From: Floccifex porci
Lineage (GTDB): Bacteria > Bacillota_I > Bacilli_A > Erysipelotrichales > Erysipelotrichaceae
NCBI RefSeq assembly: GCF_009696175.1
Contig: NZ_VUMM01000018.1
Location: forward strand, 1-38,493
DNA length: 38,493 nucleotides
Reading direction: 5' to 3'
This document shows positions 7,968 through 16,269 of this stretch, one piece after another (the first letter of the stretch is position 1; each line of letters opens with the position of its first letter). A program made the position numbers and the translations under genes. The notes under the pieces were generated by a model that saw only the letters and a program-made list of their open reading frames with translations, searched no databases and was not told where the DNA came from.

Positions 7968-8980
7968 ATGTTTAATTTCTCTTTTAATAATGGAATAAAG
8001 AAACCCTGCTGAAGTAAACATTTTAAGTCTAAATCTAGATTTCTAAAGATAGATACATCAATGTCTTCATTTAATAAAGTAAATAGACATGTTTTTTTAT
8101 TTATATCTGGTATAGTTTCATTGATCTGATAAGGGATAGCACATCTTCTTTTCTTTTCTCTTAGTTTAGATATATCACAGTCAAATATATAAAAATAATA
8201 AGGTGTATGTTTCATCATATCTCGTATTTCATCTAAGCTGAAACAATCTAAAGATACATCTATAAAATCAATATTTAATTCTAATAGATCACATAATTGT
8301 TCCACTTCACGATCTTTAAACATATAAGGGTATTTATTTTCACATGTTTTAAAGAAAGTATCGACAATATCTATATTTTTAATGGTTTTATTTCCTTTAA
8401 AACAGAATAACTGTTTTACATCGGATTTCATTAATTCAACAACAGTATGAATCAATGTAGAATCTTTTTCTAAAATTGTATTTATGATTTCCTGTCTTTG
8501 TGCATATTTTTCAAAATGAGTGGTTAAGTAAGAAAATATATATTCCAGATCCTGTAAAACAGGTTCATGTTTTTTATAGATATTTTTAAATTCTGTATCA
8601 AAGATTTCATAATATGTATTGGTTGTATGATGTGTCTGGTATCCTAACTGAAGATATTTTTCATTGTATTCATGTAAAAAAGAAATGGATACATTATCAT
8701 CGTTAATAATAGATGCACAACATTTTAACTGTTCTTTACAATCCTGAACGATCTGATGATTTAATTCATTTTTTACAGAAGCAGCAATGATCAAAAAATA
8801 GTCTTTAATGTCTTCTTTTTCATAATGTTTATATATACGTTTTTCTTCTTCAATTTCATCAATAAAATTGGGAGAAAGATATTTTACATTTTCAAATTGT
8901 TTTCCCATTTCATAGGCTTTTTTTCCTCCACCTATGACCAGTATATTCTGATTTTCTAAATTTATATTCACTGTTTTCAT
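7961..8980 (-). CDS. Siroheme-synthase (precorrin-2 dehydrogenase)-like NAD(P)-binding protein with unknown C-terminal half
   Basis: 339 aa. Residues 1-110 look like the Rossmann domain of CysG/Met8/SirC: NINLENQNILVIGGGKKAYE at the dinucleotide loop, LIIAASV after strand 4, and IINDDN where family members have NVVDxP. The remaining 230 residues are Lys/Asp-rich and resemble nothing I recognise; they have no clear chelatase or methyltransferase motif. No other tetrapyrrole gene is in the window, so true siroheme activity is doubtful. It is monocistronic, divergent from ligA across a perfect palindrome. Confidence 0.6.
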   Translation of the reverse strand: MKTVNINLENQNILVIGGGKKAYEMGKQFENVKYLSPNFIDEIEEEKRIYKHYEKEDIKDYFLIIAASVKNELNHQIVQDCKEQLKCCASIINDDNVSISFLHEYNEKYLQLGYQTHHTTNTYYEIFDTEFKNIYKKHEPVLQDLEYIFSYLTTHFEKYAQRQEIINTILEKDSTLIHTVVELMKSDVKQLFCFKGNKTIKNIDIVDTFFKTCENKYPYMFKDREVEQLCDLLELNIDFIDVSLDCFSLDEIRDMMKHTPYYFYIFDCDISKLREKKRRCAIPYQINETIPDINKKTCLFTLLNEDIDVSIFRNLDLDLKCLLQQGFFIPLLKEKLNIK

Positions 8981-8994
8981 TTTATCACCTTGTT

Positions 8995-9023
8995 TATCAT
9001 ATCATAAAAATTATGATATGATA
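8995..9023. promoter_or_regulatory. Palindrome in divergent promoter region
   Basis: A perfect 12-bp inverted repeat TATCATATCATA / TATGATATGATA with a 5-nt centre, placed in the 65-bp gap between the two divergent start codons. It contains -10-like hexamers (TATGAT) on both strands. An operator shared by both genes or a symmetric promoter are both possible. Confidence 0.55.
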
Positions 9024-9045
9024 ATTGAAGTTATGGAGAAAAAAT

Positions 9046-11064
9046 ATGGCTAGAATTGATGATTTAAAAGCGTTAATTAAAAAATATGATGAACAATATT
9101 ATGAATGGGGACAATCGGAAATATCCGATGCACAATACGATCGTTTATATGATGAATATGTGGCTTTGGAAAAAGAATTTCCTGAATATGCTTTAATGGA
9201 GGATTCTCCTACAAGAACAGTAGGGGCGGGAAAAGAAGCTGGAAAAAGTACGGGGTTAGAAAAATTCAGACATAAATCCCCTTTATTAAGCATTGATCGT
9301 AAGGCAAAAGAAATTAGTGAACTGATGGATTTTTATATTAAATGTGGAAGTCCTCAGGTTATTGTAGAACCAAAACTGGATGGGATTACTTGTAATATAA
9401 ATTATGAGAATGGGAAATTTGTCAATGCGGCTACCAGAGGAAATGGATATATTGGAGATCTTATTACAGATAATTTTAAAGTGACACAGACAAAGTATCC
9501 CAAAGAACTAGAAGAAGGAGTGGAATTGGAAGTTCGAGGAGAAGCCATTATTCCGTTTGATTATTTTAAGAAACATTTAATGGAAGATTATTCCAATCCT
9601 AGAAATGCGGTCAGTGGAATCATGAGACAGATTGATGCCAAGGATGTAAAGGGAAAAGGTGTACAGGTTTTATTTTACGATGTTGGGGTTTCTTCCCTTC
9701 CTTTTTCAAATGACAGTGAATTTATAGACTATTTAAAATCACATGATTTTCAAAGTGTACCAGTACGGATTGCCGATAACTGGGAACAGTTAAAACAGAT
9801 TGTGGAGTCCAGTTTAGATGGGTATATTCAGCAGGTGGATGGATTTAATGTATTAATGGATGCGAAAAAAGAATATCCACAGGCAGTATGTGATGGTTTA
9901 GTCATTAAAGTAAACGATTTTGGTTTAAGAAATGAAATAGGGATGTCCATTAAAGGACCGAAATGGGCATTTGCGTATAAATTTAAACCATTACAGGAAG
10001 TCACTCGCATTGAAAAAGTCATCTGGCAGACTGGAAAATCCGGTCGTATTACTCCGGTCGCACAGTTTAAGGAAGTATCTTTAGGGGGTACAAAAATTAC
10101 CAGAGCAACGTTGAATAATATTGATTATATGAAACAGATGGATCTGCAGTGGAACGATGATATTGTCATTGAACGAAGCAACGATGTGATTCCTCGTGTG
10201 ATTGAAGTAAAGAAACACAATGAAGGACTGGATCTGGATGGTTTTGAAGAAAGCTTTCATCAGCCAGAATATTGTCCGGTGTGTCATGAAAAGATAAAAG
10301 TGCTTTATCCTTTACTATATTGTGTCAATCCTGCCTGTAAAGCGCAGATCAAAGGAAAAATTGTACATTATGCATCCAGGGATGCTTTAAACATTGTAGG
10401 CTTAGGGAAAGCAATAGTGGATGTATTATTTGAAGAAAATTTATTGAGCGATCTGCCTTCCATTTATCAATTAAAAGAATATCGAGAACAATTGGAAGCT
10501 CTTCCCAAATTTGGAAAGAAGAAAGTGGATAATTTATTAAATTCAATTGAAAATACAAAGAATCCAGAATTGTGGCAGTTTATTTATGGACTTTCCATTC
10601 CAGAAGTAGGAAAGAAAACAGCTAAAGATCTGGCACAAAGATATCATACTTTGGATGATTTTATGAATTGTACGATGCAGGAATTACTGGATATGGAAGA
10701 CATTGGTGAAATCATTGCACAGAATATTGTGGATTTTGTCCACAATCCACATGTATTAGAATGGATTCAGACATTAAAAAAACGGGGAGTCAAATGCAAA
10801 GATATTGAAATTCATAGTGAAGAATTAAAAGGAAAAACATTTGTGATTACCGGAACTTTAGAACATCCAAGAAAATATTATCAGGATATCATTGAGAAAA
10901 AAGGTGGAAAGGTTTCTTCTTCGGTTTCTAAAAAAACAACAGCGGTATTGATTGGTGTGGATGCAGGCTCAAAAGAGACAAAAGCCAGAGAACTGGTATC
11001 AAAGGGAGAATCCATTACTTTATTGACAAGTGAAGAAGAAATTTTGAAATATTTTCAAATGTAA
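9046..11064 (+). CDS. ligA: NAD-dependent DNA ligase
   Basis: 672 aa, the standard LigA length. It seals nicks in duplex DNA using NAD+ during replication and repair. The catalytic lysine is in EPKLDG (K110 from this start), within the adenylation domain. An OB fold, a Cys4 zinc finger (CPVC ... CVNPAC near residues 402-425), helix-hairpin-helix repeats (about 440-575) and a C-terminal BRCT domain (about 592-672) follow in the usual order. I chose ATG 9046 because GGAG lies about 7 nt upstream. An in-frame TTG at 9025 would add seven residues but falls next to the -10-like palindrome. It is followed by its own terminator. Confidence 0.97.
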   Translation: MARIDDLKALIKKYDEQYYEWGQSEISDAQYDRLYDEYVALEKEFPEYALMEDSPTRTVGAGKEAGKSTGLEKFRHKSPLLSIDRKAKEISELMDFYIKCGSPQVIVEPKLDGITCNINYENGKFVNAATRGNGYIGDLITDNFKVTQTKYPKELEEGVELEVRGEAIIPFDYFKKHLMEDYSNPRNAVSGIMRQIDAKDVKGKGVQVLFYDVGVSSLPFSNDSEFIDYLKSHDFQSVPVRIADNWEQLKQIVESSLDGYIQQVDGFNVLMDAKKEYPQAVCDGLVIKVNDFGLRNEIGMSIKGPKWAFAYKFKPLQEVTRIEKVIWQTGKSGRITPVAQFKEVSLGGTKITRATLNNIDYMKQMDLQWNDDIVIERSNDVIPRVIEVKKHNEGLDLDGFEESFHQPEYCPVCHEKIKVLYPLLYCVNPACKAQIKGKIVHYASRDALNIVGLGKAIVDVLFEENLLSDLPSIYQLKEYREQLEALPKFGKKKVDNLLNSIENTKNPELWQFIYGLSIPEVGKKTAKDLAQRYHTLDDFMNCTMQELLDMEDIGEIIAQNIVDFVHNPHVLEWIQTLKKRGVKCKDIEIHSEELKGKTFVITGTLEHPRKYYQDIIEKKGGKVSSSVSKKTTAVLIGVDAGSKETKARELVSKGESITLLTSEEEILKYFQM

Positions 11065-11070
11065 GGATTG

Positions 11071-11110
11071 ATCCTTTGGTTGTGTTTAGACAGAATCAAA
11101 GGATTTTTTA
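11071..11110 (+). terminator. Terminator of ligA
   Basis: Stem ATCCTTTG / CAAAGGAT (11071-11078, 11097-11104) with an 18-nt loop, then TTTTT. Confidence 0.75.
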
Positions 11111-11129
11111 TTTTCAATTGTTATGATAA

Positions 11130-11158
11130 TAGACTTTACAAGGGTTTTTATGTATAAT
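11130..11158 (+). promoter_or_regulatory. Likely promoter of rny
   Basis: TAGACT (11130-11135), 17-bp spacer, perfect TATAAT (11153-11158), 41 bp before the rny start. The -35 box matches consensus at 4 of 6 positions. Confidence 0.6.
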
Positions 11159-11199
11159 AAATAAGGTTTATACCGTGTACAAGATAGGAGGATTTTGAA

Positions 11200-12753
11200 A
11201 TGCAAAGTGGTGTAATCATCTTCTTGTCTTTGATAGCAGGTCTTGCCTTTGGGATTGTGATAATGTTTTTGGTTTCAAAAGCAGGATTAAATAAAGATCA
11301 GCAAAAAGCGGAAAAGATTTTGCGGGATGCGCAAATGGATGCCGATGCGAAAATTAAACAGGCTGTATTGGATGGTAAAACACAGGCGCATGAATTGCGT
11401 GTTGAAGCAGAAAAGGAAATTAAAGAGAAAAAACAGGAAGCAATGAATTTTGAAAATAAGTTGATTCGTAGAGAAGATAGCTTGAATTTCCGTGAAGAGG
11501 CTTTAATGCAGAAAGAGCGCCAGATGAATGATAAAATGCAGAAAGTTGCTGATAAACTGTCATCTTTAGACGCAAAAGAAAAGAAATTACAGGAACAGAT
11601 TGATCAACAGATCGTCGTTCTGGAAGGTGTGGCGAAAATGAGCAGCCAGGATGCCAAGAAGGAACTGTTTGCGGTTGTTGAAAAGAAAATGGAGCACGAG
11701 ACAATTGCTTATATCAAAGATAAAGAAGAGGAAGCAAAAGCCAGTGCAAAAGAAAAGGCACAGAATATCATAGCCTTAGCCATTGAAAGAATGGCACAGC
11801 AGGAAACACAGGAACGTACCGTAAGTGTTGTTTCCATTCCAAGTGAAGAAATGAAGGGACGTATTATTGGTCGAGAAGGTCGTAACATTCGTGCTTTTGA
11901 AACGGCAACGGGAGTGGAATTGAATATTGATGATACACCAGATGTGATCACCATTACCTGCTTTAATCCAGTTCGTCGTGAAGTGGCTCGATTAGCTTTG
12001 GAACATCTGATTCATGATGGAAGAATTCAGCCAGGTCGTATTGAAGAAGTGGTTAAAAAATACCAGACGGAAATCGATCAGGAAATTCAGAAAGCAGGAG
12101 AAGACGCCATTTTTAAACTGGGAATTGGAAGAATCGATCGCGATATCGTTCGTTTGATCGGAACGTTAAAATATCGTTATTCCTATGGACAGAATGCTTT
12201 ACAGCATTCAATGGAAGTGGCTTATATTTCAGGGGCTTTAGCTGCTGAACTGGGCTTAAATCAGCAATTGGCAAAACGTGCTGGATTGCTTCATGATATT
12301 GGAAAAGCCTTAAACATTGAACAGGATGGTTCACATGTGGAACTGGGTTATAAATTCTGTAAAAAACATGGAGAAAAAGAAATTGTCTTAAATGCGATTC
12401 AATCTCACCATGGTGATGTAGAAGCAAAATTTTTGACAAGTCATCTGGTTATTGCAGCCGATACTATTTCCGCTGCTCGTCCAGGAGCTCGTAAAGAAAG
12501 TGCGCAGGCATATATTGATCGTCTGGAAAATCTTGAAAAGATTGCCAATGAACATGAAGGTGTACAAAGCGCATTTGCAATCCAGGCAGGTCGTGAAATT
12601 CGTGTATTAGTTCATCCAGATCAGGTAGATGATTTTAATTGTACAAAAATTGCACGTGAAATTCGTGAAAGAATTGAAGCGGAATTAACGTATCCAGGAC
12701 AGATAAAAGTAAATGTGATTCGTGAAGTTCGCGCTCAGGAAATCGCAAAATAA
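11200..12753 (+). CDS. rny: Ribonuclease Y
   Basis: 517 aa membrane-anchored endoribonuclease that starts mRNA turnover in many Firmicutes. It shows an N-terminal membrane helix (about 5-25), a long charged coiled coil (about 30-200), a KH domain with GRIIGREGRNIRAFE (220-234) and an HD domain with LLHDIGKA (H365, D366). Length and domain order match the family. AGGAGG lies 8-9 nt before ATG. It is a single-gene unit between a good -10 and a 15-bp terminator stem. Confidence 0.97.
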   Translation: MQSGVIIFLSLIAGLAFGIVIMFLVSKAGLNKDQQKAEKILRDAQMDADAKIKQAVLDGKTQAHELRVEAEKEIKEKKQEAMNFENKLIRREDSLNFREEALMQKERQMNDKMQKVADKLSSLDAKEKKLQEQIDQQIVVLEGVAKMSSQDAKKELFAVVEKKMEHETIAYIKDKEEEAKASAKEKAQNIIALAIERMAQQETQERTVSVVSIPSEEMKGRIIGREGRNIRAFETATGVELNIDDTPDVITITCFNPVRREVARLALEHLIHDGRIQPGRIEEVVKKYQTEIDQEIQKAGEDAIFKLGIGRIDRDIVRLIGTLKYRYSYGQNALQHSMEVAYISGALAAELGLNQQLAKRAGLLHDIGKALNIEQDGSHVELGYKFCKKHGEKEIVLNAIQSHHGDVEAKFLTSHLVIAADTISAARPGARKESAQAYIDRLENLEKIANEHEGVQSAFAIQAGREIRVLVHPDQVDDFNCTKIAREIRERIEAELTYPGQIKVNVIREVRAQEIAK

Positions 12754-12787
12754 TATGTTTGTCTTTGACAAACATATTATTCTTTTA
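12749..12787 (+). terminator. Terminator of rny
   Basis: A 15-bp perfect stem (12749-12763 / 12767-12781) with a TTT loop overlaps the stop codon, followed by CTTTTA. Strong hairpin, modest T-tract. Confidence 0.85.
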
Positions 12788-12837
12788 GGGTTTATTTTTC
12801 CTGAAAAATAAAGTAAACTAAGACTAACTACTTTTGG

Positions 12838-12866
12838 TTGAATCGCTTTGATGAAAAGTCTATACT
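12838..12866 (+). promoter_or_regulatory. Promoter of ferredoxin gene
   Basis: -35 TTGAAT (12838-12843), 17-bp spacer, -10 TATACT (12861-12866), 30 bp upstream of the ferredoxin ATG. Confidence 0.8.
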
Positions 12867-12895
12867 TATTTTAGAATTCAAAGGAGGAAATTAAA

Positions 12896-13066
12896 ATGGT
12901 TATTATTGATAAAGATGCTTGCATCGGTTGTGGTGCTTGTGTAGGTGGATGTCCAGTTGGTGCATTATCACTAAGTGATGAAGGATACTCTGTATGTGAC
13001 GGAGATACTTGCATTGATTGTGGTTCATGTGTAGGAACTTGTCCAGTTAGCGCAATTACTCAATAA
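12896..13066 (+). CDS. 2[4Fe-4S] ferredoxin
   Basis: 56 aa, clostridial-type ferredoxin carrying low-potential electrons in the cytoplasm. Two CxxCxxCxxxCP clusters are complete: C9, C12, C15, C19 and C39, C42, C45, C49, each followed by proline, with the usual internal two-fold repeat. Start ATG follows AAAGGAGG by 8 nt. It has its own near-consensus promoter and terminator, so it should be a strongly expressed single gene. Redox partners are not encoded nearby. Confidence 0.97.
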   Translation: MVIIDKDACIGCGACVGGCPVGALSLSDEGYSVCDGDTCIDCGSCVGTCPVSAITQ

Positions 13067-13079
13067 TATAAATATAGAT

Positions 13080-13106
13080 GCCAAGCTTTATGCTTGGCTT
13101 TTTTTT
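13080..13106 (+). terminator. Terminator abutting the miaB ribosome-binding site
   Basis: Stem GCCAAGC/GCTTGGC, 5-nt loop, eight T (13099-13106). The next bases, GGAGGT (13107-13112), are the miaB SD. The miaB operon has no other space for a promoter here, so it probably depends on read-through from the ferredoxin promoter. Confidence 0.88.
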
Positions 13107-13116
13107 GGAGGTAGAA

Positions 13117-14553
13117 ATGAAAAAAAGACCAGAATGGATCTTACCAGATTTAAAAGAAGCACAAAAACGTACAAAAAAACAAATTGAACGAATCGATTCC
13201 TATGTTGTACCAGAAAACGCTCGTTCAATTGGAGTCAATCGTTTATATTTTATTTCCACATATGGCTGTCAGGCTAATGAAAGAGATTCGGAAACATTGG
13301 CAGGAATTATGGATTCGATGGGATTCACAAAGGTTGAAGATGTGGAAAAAGCAGACGTGATTTTAATCAATACATGTGCGATTCGTGACAATGCCATGGA
13401 AAAAGTATTGGGAGAAATTGGCAATTTTAAACGATTGTATCGTGAAAATCCAGATCTGGTGATCGGTGTGTGTGGATGCATGGCTCAGGAAGAAGGCTTT
13501 GTGGAACGTTTGCTTGAGAAATATCCACAGGTCCGTCTACTTTTTGGAACACATAATATTCATCAGCTTCCAGAAATGTTATATTCGGTTATTTATGAAA
13601 AGAAACGTGTAGTCCGTATTTATTCTCGTGAAGGAGAAGTTTATGAAAATTTACCGGTGCATCGTTTTGGTAAACACAAGGCATGGGTAAATATCATGTA
13701 TGGATGTGATAAATTCTGTACTTACTGCATTGTTCCTTATACACGAGGAAAACAGCGTTCTCGCTATATGGATGAAATCTTAAAAGAAGTAAGAGAATTG
13801 AAAGAACAGGGATATAAAGAAATCACATTGCTGGGGCAGAATGTCAATGCGTATGGAAAAGACATTGATGATTCCTATGATTTTGCGACATTACTGGAAG
13901 AATGTGCAAAGATTGGCATTCCTCGTATACGATTTACGACAAGCCATCCTTGGGACTTTAGCGATGAAATGCTGGATGTGATTGGAAAATATGAGAATAT
14001 CATGCCATTTATTCATCTTCCTTTACAATCAGGGGATAGCGATATCTTAAAATTAATGGGTAGACGTTATACACAGGAAGAATATATTACGTTGTATAAT
14101 AAAATTATTGAAAGAATTCCAAACGTCGCGGTCAGTACCGATATCATTGTTGGATTCCCAAATGAATCCGATCAGCAGTTTGAACATACTTTGGATGTTG
14201 TGAAATATTGTAAATTTGATAATGCCTTTACTTTTATATTCTCACCTCGTCCTGGTACACCAGCCAGTCGAATGGAAGATCCAATCTCTTTAGAAACAAA
14301 GAAAAAACGTTTAGCTTTGTTGAATAAAACATGGAATCAGTATGCGCTTGAAAGAAATAAAGCCTATATTGGAAAAACCGTAACGGTATTAGTGGATGGA
14401 TGGAGCAAGAAAAATCATACGGTGTATTCAGGCTATACGGATACCAACAAACTTGTCAATTTTACCGGAAATCATATTCAGACAGGGGATTTTGTACAGG
14501 TTTATATTGATGATGCGAAAACATTTTCTTTGGATGGGCATGCGATAGAATAA
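13117..14553 (+). CDS. miaB: tRNA-2-methylthio-N6-isopentenyladenosine synthase
   Basis: 478 aa radical-SAM methylthiotransferase acting on i6A37 of tRNAs. Its N-terminal UPF0004 domain carries the auxiliary cluster cysteines C51 (STYGCQ), C87 (NTCAIR) and C121 (CGCMAQ). The radical-SAM triad is CDKFCTYC (C197, C201, C204), and a TRAM domain is at the C-terminus (about 410-475). An upstream in-frame ATG at 13078 is rejected because those 13 codons are the preceding terminator. The SD GGAGGT is 4 nt before ATG 13117. It opens a miaB, RNase J, spoIIIE cluster with gaps of 21 and 12 bp. Confidence 0.96.
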   Translation: MKKRPEWILPDLKEAQKRTKKQIERIDSYVVPENARSIGVNRLYFISTYGCQANERDSETLAGIMDSMGFTKVEDVEKADVILINTCAIRDNAMEKVLGEIGNFKRLYRENPDLVIGVCGCMAQEEGFVERLLEKYPQVRLLFGTHNIHQLPEMLYSVIYEKKRVVRIYSREGEVYENLPVHRFGKHKAWVNIMYGCDKFCTYCIVPYTRGKQRSRYMDEILKEVRELKEQGYKEITLLGQNVNAYGKDIDDSYDFATLLEECAKIGIPRIRFTTSHPWDFSDEMLDVIGKYENIMPFIHLPLQSGDSDILKLMGRRYTQEEYITLYNKIIERIPNVAVSTDIIVGFPNESDQQFEHTLDVVKYCKFDNAFTFIFSPRPGTPASRMEDPISLETKKKRLALLNKTWNQYALERNKAYIGKTVTVLVDGWSKKNHTVYSGYTDTNKLVNFTGNHIQTGDFVQVYIDDAKTFSLDGHAIE

Positions 14554-14574
14554 TAATAAGAAAGAGGTGAATGT

Positions 14575-16257
14575 ATGCCAAATATATCAGCATTACATGA
14601 AAAAATACGAATTTTCTCTCTTGGTGGTTTAGACGAAGATGGAAAAAACATGTATTGTGTTGAAGTAGGAAATCAGATTTATATCATTGAAGCGGGAATT
14701 AAATTTCCAGATGAGAAAGAATCGTTAGGAATTGAATATATCGTTCCTGATTTTACGTATTTAATTGAAAATAAAAATCGAATTGCTGGAATCATAATTA
14801 CACATGCACATGATGATGTAATGGGAGCTTTGCCTTATTTGTGCAAACAAATAAAAGCCGATATTTATTCTTCTCCATTAACCGCGAAATGTATAAGACG
14901 TGTGATGAAAGAAGAAAATATCAGAGACATTCAGATTCATGAAGTAAAAAGACACGATCAGAAACGTATTGGAAAACATAAAGTCATATTTTTCCCAATT
15001 ACTCATTCGGTACCAGAAGCTTTTGGAATTGCGATCAGTACCAGCCAGGGATTCATCGTTTATTCGGGTGAATTTATTGAAGACTATACATCTTTATCGG
15101 ATGCGTACCGTGGAGATTTTACTACACCGGCTCAGTTTCGAAACGAAGGCGTACTTGTTCTGATGCAGGATTCAAAAGGAGCCGATTGCACAGGGCATAC
15201 CGCACCTTATCATCGAATTGCGCCTCATTTTGCCAATATACTGGAAAAATATGAAAACAAACGAATCTTTGTATCCGTATATACACAAAGTGTATTCCGG
15301 ATTCAGGAACTGATTGATACATGCATCAGCTTTAATCGAAAGATCTTATTATATACCGAAGAACTTCGCTCTTTGATCAAAGATTTAGAAGACATTGGAT
15401 ATACCATTCCATCTTCTGTACTGGTGGACGTAAACCAGATTGATCATATTTCCAATGTGGTGGTCCTGATTGGTGGAACCGGAAAAGCGGTAACCAATCT
15501 TCTAAGCAACATCTGTAATAATGAAGTGGATGATATTGACTTTACCAGCGAGGATGTCATTGTTCTGGCTACACCGGTATTACCAGGGGTAGAAAGAGAA
15601 TTTAAACAGATGGAAAATGACATCTATAAAGAAGGTGGCGAAGTCATACAGCTGGATAAGGTCATAAGAAGTGTACATCCAAGTCAGGAAGATCTGAAAA
15701 TGATGATTTTTGCGACACGGCCTAAATACTATATTCCAGTAAAAGGGGAATACCGAAAACTGGTTATGAATGCCAATGTTGCACTAGATATGGATTTTTC
15801 ACCAAGTCAGATCATTATTCTGGATAATGGACAGGTCGCAACCTTTGAAAATAAAAAATTAAAGTCCTGTGCCATGGAAATGGAACTTCATGACAATCTG
15901 ATTGATGGAAAAGAAGGCTGGGATATGGCTGGTGTGGTTTTAAAAGATCGAGAAATCTTATCCACTGATGGAGTTATGATTCTGGCCATTGGAATTGACA
16001 GTGAGACTAAAAAAATCATTAATGGACCGGATGTTCAGACACGTGGTTTAGTTTATTTAAAGGATGCCGATTATTTAAATACAGATGTTTCTAAAATTAT
16101 GGAACAGACCATCGAAGAAGCAGTGAAAAATAAAACGTATAACAACCTGGATACACGAAATGAAATTCGTGATAAGGTTGCGAAATATTTATCCAATAAA
16201 ATTGGAAAAAAACCAATGATTTTAAGTGTAATATTAGAAATTAATACACAGCAGTAA
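14575..16257 (+). CDS. RNase J paralogue with degenerate metal site (J2-like)
   Basis: 560 aa beta-CASP metallo-beta-lactamase with the full RNase J layout. The HxHxDH metal motif reads HAHDDV (77-82), losing the last histidine. The SGD aspartate is glutamate (SGEF, E166). The late PVHGEY histidine is lysine (PVKGEY, K390). H144 (ITHSVPEAFG) and H368 (SVHPSQ) remain. In B. subtilis and staphylococci RNase J2 has a similarly altered centre, contributes little activity and works in complex with J1. I infer a J2-type regulatory subunit. Start ATG 14575 follows AGAGGTGA. Confidence 0.85.
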   Translation: MPNISALHEKIRIFSLGGLDEDGKNMYCVEVGNQIYIIEAGIKFPDEKESLGIEYIVPDFTYLIENKNRIAGIIITHAHDDVMGALPYLCKQIKADIYSSPLTAKCIRRVMKEENIRDIQIHEVKRHDQKRIGKHKVIFFPITHSVPEAFGIAISTSQGFIVYSGEFIEDYTSLSDAYRGDFTTPAQFRNEGVLVLMQDSKGADCTGHTAPYHRIAPHFANILEKYENKRIFVSVYTQSVFRIQELIDTCISFNRKILLYTEELRSLIKDLEDIGYTIPSSVLVDVNQIDHISNVVVLIGGTGKAVTNLLSNICNNEVDDIDFTSEDVIVLATPVLPGVEREFKQMENDIYKEGGEVIQLDKVIRSVHPSQEDLKMMIFATRPKYYIPVKGEYRKLVMNANVALDMDFSPSQIIILDNGQVATFENKKLKSCAMEMELHDNLIDGKEGWDMAGVVLKDREILSTDGVMILAIGIDSETKKIINGPDVQTRGLVYLKDADYLNTDVSKIMEQTIEEAVKNKTYNNLDTRNEIRDKVAKYLSNKIGKKPMILSVILEINTQQ

Positions 16258-16269
16258 GGGGTGATGAAT

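Noticed and set aside
9025-9045. TTG start for ligA
   Set aside because: No SD, and it falls beside the palindrome/-10 region; ATG 9046 has GGAG at proper distance.
13078-13116. Earlier in-frame start for miaB
   Set aside because: Those codons are the ferredoxin terminator hairpin and its T-run; the SD points to 13117.
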